NCBI GenBank assembly: GCA_016719855.1
Contig: JADJYH010000020.1
Location: 62,001 to 126,000, forward strand
Direction: 5' to 3'
Length of the DNA stretch: 64,000 bases
DNA from: Saprospiraceae bacterium
GTDB lineage: Bacteria > Bacteroidota > Bacteroidia > Chitinophagales > Saprospiraceae
Shown: positions 1-8,652 of the stretch, piece after piece
Position numbering within the stretch: position 1 is the stretch's first letter
Layout of the letters: every line of letters begins with the position of its first letter
The notes under the pieces: generated by a model
Seen by the model: only the letters and a program-made list of their open reading frames with translations
The model's database searches: none
Told to the model about the DNA's origin: nothing
Made by a program: the position numbers and the translations under genes

Positions 1-133
1 TATCAAGCCCTTCCTGCCCCAACCTTACGTACTGGCGCTGGCGGTACACTTGGGTAAACGTGCCATCAGACATCCTGTCCACCACAAGCAGGTGGAAAGT
101 ATTGGTGCCACAATCAATTACTGCAAGGCGCAT
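1..133 (-). CDS. Exopolyphosphatase/GppA-family phosphatase, N-terminal fragment (runs off the window)
   Basis: Only the first 44 codons lie in the window. Read on the minus strand they begin MRLAVIDCGTNTFHLLVV, the first phosphate-binding loop (DxGTNT) of the ASKHA-fold Ppx/GppA enzymes, which hydrolyse inorganic polyphosphate or pppGpp in the cytoplasm. The ATG at 131-133 is the natural start because the conserved strand follows at once. The rest of the gene continues to the left of position 1, so Ppx and GppA cannot be told apart. The call rests on the glycine-rich loop only. Confidence 0.8.
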   Translation of the reverse strand, partial: MRLAVIDCGTNTFHLLVVDRMSDGTFTQVYRQRQYVRLGQEGLD

Positions 134-169
134 AGAATGAGGATTTTGAGAGTTTTAGAGTTTGAGGGC

Positions 170-240
170 ATGAGTGAGGCGAAGCTTGCGAAGCGGTTGT
201 TGATGTCTCAGGCTCTAAAACCTCTTACCCTCAAACACTT
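170..240. repeat. Short-word inverted array (TTTGAGGG / TTTTAGAG)
   Basis: The left side carries GTTTTAGAGTTTGAGGG and the right side the complementary words CTCTAAAAC and CCCTCAAAC, so the stretch can fold back on itself imperfectly. It lies between the Ppx start and the end of the lipoprotein gene. The same wording recurs near 41500. It is one of many such arrays in the window. Confidence 0.4.
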
Positions 241-742
241 ATTGCCCCGTGGCTCCCTGCTGCATCTGCTGCTGCATCTTTATCGCCTGCTGAATTTGGT
301 TGTTGAAATACTGGATGCCCTCGTCGGTCATGTAGTTGGCGTTGGTCTTCACCCTGTTTTTTTCAAAAACAAAATAGGTGCAGCCGGTGCTGAAGTAGAA
401 ATCGCCTTCCAGCACGATGTCGCCCTTGATTTGGTAGCTGACCCGGCCAGTGGCCTTGCACTCAGGCTTCAAGGGGGCAGGCGTTTCGGCCACATGGCGA
501 ATGGCAAGCTGGATGCTTGGTTTGTCCGTGAGGCTCATCGTGAAGGGGTGGTTGTAGAAAATATAGTCCACCTGGGTGCCTTCGCTCCAGATTTTTTCCA
601 GCAAATCCAATGGTACACTTGGCAGGGTTACTGCTGGTGCAGTTGGTGCTGATGGAGCTGGTTGTGGAGGGGCGGCTGGCTTGTCCTGGTTGCAAGCGGC
701 CAATGACAACACTACTAGGAAAAGAAAAAATGTTTGCTTCAT
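239..742 (-). CDS. Small lipoprotein of unknown function
   Basis: The protein of about 167 residues starts MKQTFFLFLVVLSLAAC, a lipoprotein signal with the lipobox LAAC, so it is probably anchored in a membrane facing the periplasm. A proline/alanine-rich linker follows at residues 20-45, then a compact domain of about 110 residues with two cysteines (KPEC and STGC) that could pair, and a glutamine/methionine-rich tail. An in-frame start 63 bases upstream would put the signal in the middle of the chain, so I chose 742. I do not recognise the family. A GGATTGAAGG array lies just upstream of the start. Confidence 0.6.
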   Translation of the reverse strand: MKQTFFLFLVVLSLAACNQDKPAAPPQPAPSAPTAPAVTLPSVPLDLLEKIWSEGTQVDYIFYNHPFTMSLTDKPSIQLAIRHVAETPAPLKPECKATGRVSYQIKGDIVLEGDFYFSTGCTYFVFEKNRVKTNANYMTDEGIQYFNNQIQQAIKMQQQMQQGATGQ

Positions 743-744
743 AT

Positions 745-772
745 TTTGTAGGATTGAAGGATTGAAGGGGCA
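745..772. repeat. GGATTGAAGG array
   Basis: Two tandem copies of GGATTGAAGG lie directly upstream of the lipoprotein start. The same word recurs at 16566-16762, 17153-17183 and 40106-40179. Confidence 0.6.
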
Positions 773-939
773 AGATAGGGCTTTTGGAAAAAGTTCGTTG
801 GTCAATCAATACTGAACGGTCAGCTTGTTTTACCTTTACGTTGTGTTTGAATCAACTTTTTGATGGCTTCCCACCTTTTTACAAATAAGAAAAACGGAAC
901 GACACCGTTGCGGCTTCGCCAAAACCTTATTCCAACGCC

Positions 940-1625
940 ATGCAAGAACAAAAACAACGGATTCTTTCGAGCCTTCGCCTGCCCTTTCAGTTCATGGTGG
1001 TCATGTGGGGCGTATTTTTGATTGAAGCGTTTGCCAACCTCGATTTCGGGGCCTACGGCGTTTTCCCACGGGAGTTTTTTGGTATGCGGGGAGTGGTTTT
1101 TGCGCCCCTGATCCACGACGACTTCAAGCACCTGATTTCCAATTCCGCTCCGATTTTCGTGCTTTCCTTCATCATCATGTACTTTTACCGCCGGGTGGCC
1201 GTGCGCAGCATGATGATGATTTACCTGCTCACGGGCTTTGCCGTTTGGCTCTTTGCCCGCAAGGTTTTCCATATCGGCGCCAGCGGGGTAGTTTATGGCT
1301 TTTTGAGCTTTGTTTTTGAGCGGCATCTTCCTGCCGCAGCCTGAAGTCCATCATCCTGGCGCTCATCGTTACGGTGCTGTACAGCGGCTATCTCGGTGGC
1401 ATCCTGCCCAATCAAGAGGGCATTTCCTGGGAGAGCCACCTGCTGGGCGCCGTGGTCGGCATCTTCACCGCCTACTGGTACAAGGAAGAAATCGAAGCGG
1501 ACGACAAGCCTCAACCACCCTCTTGGGAGGGTGAAACGCAAGAGACTTCCTATTTCCTCGACCGCGATGTTTTTGAAAAACAAAGGCCGAAGAAAGCGAC
1601 AGTTTGGGAGACAATAGACAAGTAG
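940..1625 (+). pseudogene. Rhomboid-family intramembrane serine protease, frameshifted
   Basis: The first frame (from 940) gives several membrane segments and the motif HIGASGVVYG, where GASG carries the rhomboid nucleophile serine. The reading then breaks between about 1312 and 1338 and the remainder continues in another frame as a helix followed by GISWESHLLGAVVGI, which supplies the second member of the dyad, histidine. Taken together the parts make a typical six-helix rhomboid that cleaves membrane proteins within the bilayer. The break contains a T5 run and needs a net shift from frame 1 to frame 3, possibly in two steps. Either the gene is dead or the indel is a sequencing fault; both catalytic residues survive. 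Confidence 0.75.
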
Positions 1626-1790
1626 ACTTTAAACATTGGCTTAGACCGGTCTCTAGTCTAAGGCCCATTTGAGGTCAAATATCAACACCGCTTGCATCTT
1701 GCCATTGACTCCTTACTTTTTGGAAGACTTTAGACTGGTCACTGACCAGACATTTTCTAAAGTCTATCATCTAAAGTCTAATGTCTATCA
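1622..1790. repeat. TCTAAAGTCTA / TAGACTTTAGA array
   Basis: The interval between the rhomboid gene and the TPR gene is filled with variants of AGACTTTAGAC and their complement TCTAAAGTCTA. The start codon of the TPR gene sits inside the last word (TCTAATGTCTATC). The same words recur at 4724-4778 and 39485-39620. Confidence 0.55.
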
Positions 1791-2677
1791 AGCATGAATA
1801 CAACGACGCTGCCGAGCAGCTTTACCGATTGGTGGTCGAATACGACCGCCGGGGCGACGTGTATAATGCTGTGAAGCTCTGCAAGCGCCTCGCCCGACTT
1901 GCACCTGATTGGTCAGTGCCGTTTGCCTTTCTGAGCCGCACCTACCGTTCCCGCACGGAGTGGAAGCCCACGCTCCACTACTGCCTCAAGGCCGTGGAGC
2001 ACAACGCCTTCGATGAAAACCTTTGGGAAACGCTCGGAATCGCCGCCACTGCCCTGGGCGAATGGGAGACCGCCCGTTATGCCTGGAACCAGTTGGGCTT
2101 TCACTTCAAGCCCTCCGCCGAGGCGCTCCACCTCGACCTTGGCATTGTGCCAGTGCGCCTCAACCCGTCCACCCAGCCCGAAATCGTGGCGGCCCGCCGA
2201 ATTGACCCCGTGCGGGCGAGCATCGAGAGCATCCCGCAGCCCTCGTCGGGCAGACGATACAAGGATTTGATTTTGGTGGAAAACAGGCCGAACCCCACTG
2301 GGGTTAGTGGCCAATTTTTCATGCAAAGCAAAAAACTGCCCATCCACGACGAGCTGCAACTGCTCAAGTCGTCCCAGTGGCATACCTTTTCCGTGTTGCT
2401 GTACACCTCCTCCCAAGCCGATGTGGACACTCTGGCCAATCTCTGTCTGGAGGCCGACCTCGGTTTTGACAACTGGTCGAACGCCACCCGCTTTTTCCAG
2501 CCAAACCTGCACCGCAACGTGCAAGAATACTTCGACCAGGTCATCTTCGGCAAGCTGGATCGGGAGGTGTTTTTGGTGGCCATGGCCGCCAAAAATAGGG
2601 AAGACGTATCGGCTTTGCTGGAGAGTTGGCGGGTGATAACGTTGAGGGAGTTTGGAGGGGTGGAGGCGTTGGGGTAA
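1781..2677 (+). CDS. TPR-repeat protein of unknown role
   Basis: A soluble 298-residue protein without signal peptide. Residues 1-110 form helical hairpins with tetratricopeptide spacing (for example NAVKLCKRLARLAPDW and ALGEWETARYAWNQLG), a protein-binding scaffold. The C-terminal 150 residues have a different, globular composition ending in helices and resemble no catalytic family I know. The ATG at 1781 lies inside a TCTAAAGTCTA array, so the leader is repeat-derived. It is separated by only 5 bp from the convergent aminotransferase-like gene and is probably a single-gene transcript. Confidence 0.55.
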   Translation: MSIKHEYNDAAEQLYRLVVEYDRRGDVYNAVKLCKRLARLAPDWSVPFAFLSRTYRSRTEWKPTLHYCLKAVEHNAFDENLWETLGIAATALGEWETARYAWNQLGFHFKPSAEALHLDLGIVPVRLNPSTQPEIVAARRIDPVRASIESIPQPSSGRRYKDLILVENRPNPTGVSGQFFMQSKKLPIHDELQLLKSSQWHTFSVLLYTSSQADVDTLANLCLEADLGFDNWSNATRFFQPNLHRNVQEYFDQVIFGKLDREVFLVAMAAKNREDVSALLESWRVITLREFGGVEALG

Positions 2678-2682
2678 GCATT

Positions 2683-4122
2683 TCACGCCGCCGCTGCCCG
2701 CTGCAATTCTGGTATTCCCACCGCTTTTTTATCCTTAAATTTTTGCAGGAACTGCACGAACCGCTCGATGTCGCCCATCGTGGTGGGGATGCCGACCGAG
2801 ATGCGGATGGCGCCCCGCATTTTACCCAAAAACTCGATCATATCATGGTAGTTGCCTGTGTTGCGGGAGCTGAAGTACTTGGCAAGATCCTCTGTGGAGA
2901 CGCAGTTGTTCACCTCGTCAATGCCGGGGTTGCAAAAACAGCCCGTACGCAGCGAGATGAGCGCCGCATTGGCCTGTTGTTCCACCTCCTAAAAGGGAAA
3001 AGCGTGGCTGCTTGGGTCGTTGACGTTGAAAATGATGGTACCGCCCTTCAAGTTCAGGTCGGTCGGGCCGAACATCCTGATGAGCGGTGTGCCGTTGGTA
3101 TGGCGCAATGCCTGCATTTGCTGGATGAGCTGTTGGGTCAGGTGCTTCACCCGGCGGTTGATGCGGTCCATGCCGATGCCCTCGATGAAGTCCAGCCCCC
3201 GGCTGATGGCGGGAATGTCGAGGTAGTTCACCGTGCCGTTCTCGAAGCGCTCATGGTCGCTGGCCAGAAAGTAGCCGCCGTAGTTGACCGACACCGCCGT
3301 CACGGTGCCCCCGGCGAACCAAGGTTTTTTCAGGAGGTCGAACTTGGACTTGCGCACCAGCAGGCAGCCGATGCCCGTCGGGTAGCCGAAGATTTTGTAA
3401 AATGACACGGAAACGAAGTCGGGCTTGACGACCGAAAGATCGAGCCGAGAGGTGGGCACGAAGGCCGCCGCGTCGAGCAGCACGTCCCAGCCGAGCGACT
3501 GCGCTTTTTCGATCCAAGTGAGCGGGTGCTTCACGCCTGACACGTTCGATTGGGCGGGAAAGGCCAGTAGTTTGTGCTTACAGTCGGCGTGTTTTTGCAA
3601 CAGTTCTGTCATCGAAATCTCGTCAATGGTCAGGTCTTCGTAATGCAACGGACAGTAGGTGTAGTCCCCGCCCTTGCTTTGGCAGTACTCCCGGATGCCG
3701 TTCACGGAGTTGTGGTTGTCGGCGGTAAGCAGGAAGTGGCTGCTCTCGCAGAACGGGTAGCACTCGCCAACGATTTGCAGCGCCGCCGAGGCATTGGCGG
3801 TGAAGATGCAGTAGTAATCGTCGGTAGCGTTGAAAAATCGCAGCACTTTTTCCCTAGCCTCCGTCACGTTTTGCGTGGAGAGCTGGGAGGTCGGGTTGGT
3901 AGAGTGCGGGTTGCCGTACACCGACTCGCGCAGGTATTCAAAGTGGCGGTCAATGAGGCTTTGGGCGTAAAGGTTGCCGCCCGTGTAGTCCAAGTAAACG
4001 TGCCGTTGGCGGTCGAGCCGACTGAATTCTTGCTTGCGCAATTCGTTAAAATACTGCTCGTCGCTCCCTTCGGAGTTGATCGTGGAGGTGTTCGTTGGGC
4101 GCTTTTTGAACCAAAACTTCAT
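2683..4122 (-). pseudogene. Class V aminotransferase / cysteine-desulfurase-like PLP enzyme with an in-frame stop
   Basis: The protein is a PLP-dependent class V fold of about 478 residues. Visible features are the substrate-loop strand ADNHNSV, the PLP-lysine context SVSFYKIFG and the glycine loop FAGGTVT. A TAG at 2989-2991 interrupts the frame after HAFPF, yet the same frame continues with the helix QANAALISLRTGCFCNPG, whose cysteine pair resembles that of MoCo-sulfurase-like members. The stop therefore separates the fold from its presumed sulfur-carrying cysteine. A GTG downstream could restart a fragment but has no sensible leader. A one-base change from TGG, CAG, AAG or TAC would explain it. 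Confidence 0.7.
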
Positions 4123-4244
4123 AGTCGCTTAATTTGGCTGTTGGTTGGAAAAATTGGTAGGAAGCAATTCCACACCTCATTGTTAGGCATTGCGAAGATA
4201 AGTTTTTTGGGCAAACACCGTAAGTGTGGCCAGTCACACTTGTT

Positions 4245-4252
4245 TACATTTG
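4245..4252 (+). promoter_or_regulatory. Candidate -7 element before recX
   Basis: TACATTTG fits the Bacteroidota -7 consensus TAnnTTTG. It ends only 4 bases before the recX ATG, so the transcript would be leaderless or nearly so. I see no clear -33 TTTG at the usual distance. Confidence 0.35.
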
Positions 4253-4256
4253 CCCA

Positions 4257-4736
4257 ATGGAACGGAAACCCGCTAAAAATTACACCTCCAAGGCCGACGC
4301 CCTCGTCAAGCTGCAACGCTACTGCGCCTACCAAGACCGCTGCCACCAGGAAGTGCGCAGCAAGCTCATCGAACTCGGCTGCTACGGACAAGATTTGGAG
4401 GAGGTCATGGCCAATTTGATCGAAGAAAAATTCTTGGACGAGGAGCGCTTCGCCCGCTCGTTCGCACGGGGCAAGTTTCGCATGAAGCAATGGGGGCGCA
4501 CCCGTATCCGGCAGGAACTTAAGCTGCGCAACATCTCCGACTACTGCATCCGCAAGGCAATGGAGGAAATCAGTGAAGGGGATTACCTGAAAACACTGCG
4601 GGAAGTGTTGGAAAGGCGGGCATCGAAAATTGGAGAGAGCAACGAATTTGCCCTCAAAGGCAAGCTGGTGCAGTACGCCATGTCGAGGGGGTTTGAATCG
4701 GAGTTGATTTGGAAGACATTGGACGATAGACAATAG
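4257..4736 (+). CDS. recX: Regulatory protein RecX
   Basis: A 159-residue all-helical protein with the three-fold repeat of RecX, which binds and limits RecA filaments. Diagnostic pieces are CHQEVRSKLIELG (repeat 1), LIEEKFLDEERFARSFARGK (repeat 2, the FLDExRFA motif) and KLVQYAMSRGFESELIWKTL (repeat 3). An upstream in-frame GTG exists, but MERKPAKNY fits the family start and lies next to a -7 box. The last codons and the TAG stop fall inside a TAGACAATAGAC word array. recA is not nearby. Confidence 0.9.
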   Translation: MERKPAKNYTSKADALVKLQRYCAYQDRCHQEVRSKLIELGCYGQDLEEVMANLIEEKFLDEERFARSFARGKFRMKQWGRTRIRQELKLRNISDYCIRKAMEEISEGDYLKTLREVLERRASKIGESNEFALKGKLVQYAMSRGFESELIWKTLDDRQ

Positions 4737-4778
4737 ACATTAGACAGCACTACCCCATCTAATGTCTATCGTCTAAAG
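4724..4778. repeat. GATAGACATTAGAC hairpin array
   Basis: GACGATAGACAATAGACATTAGAC on the left is largely complementary to TCTAATGTCTATCGTC on the right. The array contains the recX stop codon and ends next to the dsbD stop, so it lies between convergent genes and could act as a two-way terminator. Confidence 0.6.
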
Positions 4779-4780
4779 TC

Positions 4781-7336
4781 TTATTTTCCTTTCAATTCCT
4801 TAAACTTGTCCAAGCCGCACTTCAAGAAGTTGGCGTAGTCGTCCACCTCCTGCATACCGGACACGGGCTGGTTGAGCAGTACGCCATCCGGCGAAATCAG
4901 CACGTACTGCGGCTGTGAGTTGTCGTTGAAATTTTCCCGCTGAAAGTACGCCCATTTGTGGCCCACATTGCGCAAGCGCTGCGTACCGCCGCCTTTCAGC
5001 GGCATGGTGCGCTGCTGGTCTTCCGGCAGCGCAATCTTCTCGTCCACGTAGAGCGAAATGACCACGTACTCGTCCTTCAGGTATTTGTAAACCTCTTTTT
5101 TAGGCCAAACGGTCTCCTCCATGCGGCGGCAGTTGGCGCAAGCATGGCCCGTGAAATCAATCATGATGGGCTTGTTCACCTTGCGGGCAAATTCGAGTCC
5201 CTCGCAGAAATCCTTGAAGCACTGGAGGTTTTGCGGGCAATCGCAAGGATACCAGATGCTGTAACAAGCGGGGGGCGCCAAGCCGCTCAACAACGTAAGC
5301 GAATGCAGCGAACCCTCCTTTTCACTGTAGCGAAGGCCCGTGACCATGTATCCTGCGAAGACAAACGACAAGATGGCGAGCACCCAACGCACGGTTGGTA
5401 TTTTCTTCAACGGGCTGTCGTGCGGGAACCGAATTTTACCCAAAAGATAAATACCAAGGGCAATGAAAATGACAATCCACAAGCCGAGGAACACCTCAAT
5501 TTTTAGGATTCCCCAATGCTTCACGAGGTCGGCGTTCGAGAGGAACTTGAGCGCCAACGCTAGCTCCAGGAAGCCAAGCACGACCTTCACCGTGGTCATC
5601 CAGCCGCCGGATTTTGGAAGAGCCTTGAGCCAGTTGGGGAAGGCGGCGAAGAGGCCGAACGGCAGGCCCAGCGCCACGCCGAAGCCCGCCATGCCCACTG
5701 TGAGCTGCATCGCACCAGCGTCGGAGTCGAGCACGGTGCCGAGCAGCGAACCGAGGATGGGGCCGGTGCAGGAGAACGATACCAGCACCAGTGTCAGTGC
5801 CATGAAAAAGATGCCCAAGATGCCACCAACGCCCTCGGCACTGGCCGCTTTGTTCGACCAGGATTCAGGCAGGGTGATTTCAAAATAGCCGAAAAACGAA
5901 ATGGCGAAGACAAGGAAAATGGCGAAAAACACGAGGTTTATCGCCACGTTCGTCGAGAACTCGTTCAGGATGTCGGGGCTGACGGAGTCCAGCACATGGA
6001 AAGGCAAGCTGAACAGCACGTACACCAGCAGGATGAAAAAGCCGTACAATGCAGCGTTTTGGAAGCCTTTTTTCTTTGATTGGTTGCTTTTGGTGAAAAA
6101 GCTGACCGTGAGCGGCACCATCGGGAACACGCAGGGCGTGAGCAATGCCGCCAAGCCGCCGAGGAAGCCGAGTATAAAAATCTTCCAGTAACCTTTTTTA
6201 CTGCTTTCGTGCTGTTCACCACAGTCGGCCATTTGGGCTTTGTCGAGTTTGAAACCGCAATCGCCGATGTAAGCAAAATTGGAATCGGCCACGGTCGTTT
6301 CGCCAGGCGTTTCTGCACCAGCGCCTACCACCACCGCCAAACTTGTTGGGTCAATGCGGAAGGCCACGTCGGTCGGGGGCAGACAGCGCTCGTCGTTGCA
6401 GGTCATGAAAGTCAGAAAGCCGGTGATGGGCTTGGCCGGGTCTTTCACGGTGAGCTTCTGGCTGAACATTGCGTCCTCCTTGAACTTGGTAACCTTCATG
6501 CCAAAAAATGGGTCATCGCCCTCGATTTTATGGGTGCTGGTCTCGGTGGCCTTGCCGGATACCTGGAAATTTTCGTCCGTGGTGAAGGTCAGCGAGGTGG
6601 GTATCGGGCCGCCATCATCCACAAACTGGGAGTAGATGGCCCAGCCTTTTTCGATGGCCGCCTTGAAGTTGACAGTGTACTCCGTGTCACCTGTTTTTTG
6701 CACGTCGGCAGTCCAGCTTATCGGGTTTTGCAAGTTGCTTCCACCGTCGGTGACGGGTACTTGTGCGATGCCGTTAGTGGCAGGTGCAGTTTCTTCTGCG
6801 GTAGCCTCGGTTGGCTTGACTTTGCCTCCGGCAGCCGCTTCTGGCGTAACTGCTGTTTTGTCACCAGGTTTTGCATTTGATTTTAACTGAAAAGAAAAAT
6901 CAACCTCCGAGGGTGGCAGGCAGCGTTCGTTGTTGCAGGTCATGAACTCCAGATAGCCAGTGATGGGCTTGGAGGTGTCCTTGACCTTCACTTTTTGGGT
7001 AAACGTAACATTCTCTGCAAACTTGATGACGCGCATGTCGTCGAACAACGGATCGTTCAGTTCCTTGCGATGGGCAGAGCTTTCGGTGTTTTTTCCTGAC
7101 AGGGAAAAATGGTTGCCCTTCTCGTAGGTAAAGCTTGTCTTGACAGGCCCATCATCGCTCTCAAGGTACTGGGAGTAGATGTACCAGCCGTCCTCCATAT
7201 TGGCGGTGAATATCAGGTTGAACTCCGTGTCGCTGAGTTGTTTCGAAGAAAAACTCCATTTGACGGGATTGTAGATTTGGCCGAAGGCGGTCGCCGAAAA
7301 TGCCAGCAGCAGTGAAAGTGTCCAGAACTTTCTCAT
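4781..7336 (-). CDS. dsbD: Thiol:disulfide interchange protein DsbD with a doubled N-terminal domain
   Basis: This membrane protein of 851 residues passes electrons from cytoplasmic thioredoxin to periplasmic thiols. Order: signal peptide; two tandem DsbD-alpha-like domains (about residues 20-145 and 205-330), each ending in MTCN(N/D)ERCLPP with a redox cysteine pair; a DsbD/CcdA-type transmembrane core with TPCVFPMVPL and SCTGPILGS; and a C-terminal thioredoxin-like domain with HACANCRRME near residue 731. Classical DsbD has one N-terminal domain, so the duplication is unusual, and the next gene encodes a third copy alone. The ATG at 7336 was preferred to one 39 bases upstream because the signal peptide begins there. 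Confidence 0.9.
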   Translation of the reverse strand: MRKFWTLSLLLAFSATAFGQIYNPVKWSFSSKQLSDTEFNLIFTANMEDGWYIYSQYLESDDGPVKTSFTYEKGNHFSLSGKNTESSAHRKELNDPLFDDMRVIKFAENVTFTQKVKVKDTSKPITGYLEFMTCNNERCLPPSEVDFSFQLKSNAKPGDKTAVTPEAAAGGKVKPTEATAEETAPATNGIAQVPVTDGGSNLQNPISWTADVQKTGDTEYTVNFKAAIEKGWAIYSQFVDDGGPIPTSLTFTTDENFQVSGKATETSTHKIEGDDPFFGMKVTKFKEDAMFSQKLTVKDPAKPITGFLTFMTCNDERCLPPTDVAFRIDPTSLAVVVGAGAETPGETTVADSNFAYIGDCGFKLDKAQMADCGEQHESSKKGYWKIFILGFLGGLAALLTPCVFPMVPLTVSFFTKSNQSKKKGFQNAALYGFFILLVYVLFSLPFHVLDSVSPDILNEFSTNVAINLVFFAIFLVFAISFFGYFEITLPESWSNKAASAEGVGGILGIFFMALTLVLVSFSCTGPILGSLLGTVLDSDAGAMQLTVGMAGFGVALGLPFGLFAAFPNWLKALPKSGGWMTTVKVVLGFLELALALKFLSNADLVKHWGILKIEVFLGLWIVIFIALGIYLLGKIRFPHDSPLKKIPTVRWVLAILSFVFAGYMVTGLRYSEKEGSLHSLTLLSGLAPPACYSIWYPCDCPQNLQCFKDFCEGLEFARKVNKPIMIDFTGHACANCRRMEETVWPKKEVYKYLKDEYVVISLYVDEKIALPEDQQRTMPLKGGGTQRLRNVGHKWAYFQRENFNDNSQPQYVLISPDGVLLNQPVSGMQEVDDYANFLKCGLDKFKELKGK

Positions 7337-7409
7337 GTCGAAATATTTGAATAAAAAAGCGGGGAGACCCGCCATTGTAGGTGTTTTAAGTAAAAGCCCG
7401 CAAAGCTAA

Positions 7410-7478
7410 GGATTGCCAGATTGTTGGATTGTTATAATTGTCACTTGTCGGCAATGCAACAACAATCAGGCTATTCAA
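7410..7478. repeat. GATTGTTGGATTGTT array
   Basis: Words of the form GATTGTTGGATTGTT on the left face CAACAACAATC on the right between the two DsbD-alpha genes. The same vocabulary recurs at 44552-44624. Confidence 0.45.
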
Positions 7479-7481
7479 CCA

Positions 7482-7928
7482 TCACTTCAAGTCGTAGCGG
7501 AAGGGCACTTCCATGGGTGGCAGGCAGCGCTCGTTGTCGCAGGTCATGAACTCAAGGTGTCCGGTCAGCCGAGTGGGGGCGGAGATTTTCACCCGTTGGG
7601 TGAAGGTTGGCTTGCCGTTGAATTTGATGATGTTCATGCCGAAGAGGTCGTCGTAGCCCTCGTACTTGTGGCCATCCTCCACGTTTTTTCCTTCCAATTT
7701 TGCCGAGGCATTTTCATCAAAAGTAAAGGTGGTGCGGATAGGCCCTTCGTCACTTTCGAGGTACTGCGAATAGACATACCAACCATCAGAGATGTTGGCA
7801 GTGAACACGAGGTCGTACTGGCCATCGGCTACTTTTTTGGCTTCATACGACCATTTCACGGGGCTTTCCTGTGCCGTTGCGGCGAAGGCCGCAAAAATTG
7901 CGAAAGCGAAAAAGGCGATTTTTTTCAT
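7482..7928 (-). CDS. Stand-alone DsbD-alpha-like periplasmic domain protein
   Basis: A 148-residue secreted protein: signal peptide MKKIAFFAFAIFAAFAATAQ, then one domain clearly paralogous to the two N-terminal domains of the neighbouring DsbD. Shared blocks are the WSY/WSF strand, DGWYVYSQYLESD(E/D)GP and FMTCDNERCLPPMEV, including the cysteine pair. It probably takes electrons from DsbD or serves as a partner thiol carrier in the periplasm (inference from homology and adjacency). It lies about 145 bases upstream of dsbD on the same strand, with a repeat array in between, so co-transcription is likely. Lacking a membrane or thioredoxin part, it cannot replace DsbD. Confidence 0.75.
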   Translation of the reverse strand: MKKIAFFAFAIFAAFAATAQESPVKWSYEAKKVADGQYDLVFTANISDGWYVYSQYLESDEGPIRTTFTFDENASAKLEGKNVEDGHKYEGYDDLFGMNIIKFNGKPTFTQRVKISAPTRLTGHLEFMTCDNERCLPPMEVPFRYDLK

Positions 7929-8037
7929 TATAAAAGGTTTTGATTTTCAATTGAGCAGACAAAAATAATGCGCCACAGCTTTCAAAGCTGCGGCGCCTTT
8001 CAACGATAATATTTCTTTAACGGAAAGCCTTAAATTT

Positions 8038-8136
8038 AGTTGGCAGTTCGTCAGTTGGCAGTGGGCAGTCGGTGACTGCTGACTCCACACTGACTGCCGA
8101 ACTGACTGCCCACTGCCAACTGACGAACTGCCAACT
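8038..8136. repeat. Perfect 33-bp inverted repeat built of GTTGGCAGT words
   Basis: The arm 8038-8070 is exactly complementary to 8104-8136. The arms are made of near-copies of GTTGGCAGT / GGGCAGTC, and the 33-base loop holds further CTGACT words. It lies between two minus-strand genes. A shorter relative sits inside ccoG at 29285-29365. Confidence 0.85.
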
Positions 8137-8137
8137 C

Positions 8138-8572
8138 TTAAAACCAACCGTTGCCCCAGCCCCGGAACGGCCATGGAATGGCCACCAGCACGAGCAGCAG
8201 GGCGAGGCCGTAGAAGATAAAAATGGTGCGGAACTTTCGAGCGTCTTCCGTTGCCTTTTTCGACTTGGAGTGGCCGATGGTCACCAGCGCAATGGCCAGC
8301 AGCATCATCACGCTGTGCTCCACGCTGAAGAAGCGGTACATGGCTTCCTTCATTTGCGAGAAATCCACTTTGTCGCTCATGAAAAAGAGCGCCAAGCCAA
8401 GCAGCAACTGCACGTGCATGGAAATCATGGTGAAGAGGTTCAATTTACGGCTGCCATCTGTGTAGGTGGCGTTGGAGCGCCATTTCAGCAGGGCCATAAA
8501 AGTGGCGGCAATTAGCAGGGCCAATACGACCCAGCGAAGGCCGGAATGTGCATGTAGGAGTCCGTTCAACAT
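8138..8572 (-). CDS. Four-helix integral membrane protein
   Basis: The protein of 144 residues starts MLNGLLHAHSGLRWVVL and has four hydrophobic helices, with histidines in or next to helices 1, 2 and 3 (LLHAH, SMHVQ, VEHSV). This matches a small family in Bacteroidota that is often labelled cytochrome b-like; haem binding is unproven. The longer frame with 34 extra residues has no family support, so I used the ATG at 8572. It is followed immediately by the 33-bp inverted repeat. I cannot assign a role. Confidence 0.55.
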   Translation of the reverse strand: MLNGLLHAHSGLRWVVLALLIAATFMALLKWRSNATYTDGSRKLNLFTMISMHVQLLLGLALFFMSDKVDFSQMKEAMYRFFSVEHSVMMLLAIALVTIGHSKSKKATEDARKFRTIFIFYGLALLLVLVAIPWPFRGWGNGWF

Positions 8573-8652
8573 AGTTTTGAGTTTTGAATGATTGAGTTTT
8601 AGGTTTTGGGCGAAAGCCCTTGTGGGCAAAGATAGGATTAGGAAACAACTGC

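Noticed and set aside
1736..1748. TGGTCACTGACCA palindrome as a regulator site
   Set aside because: It is embedded in a TCTAAAGTCTA array and lacks the spacing to a -7 element seen at the three FNR-like boxes.
2989..2991. UAG as an amino-acid codon (pyrrolysine or recoding)
   Set aside because: Other genes in the window end in TAG (recX, for example), and no recoding signal or machinery is visible.
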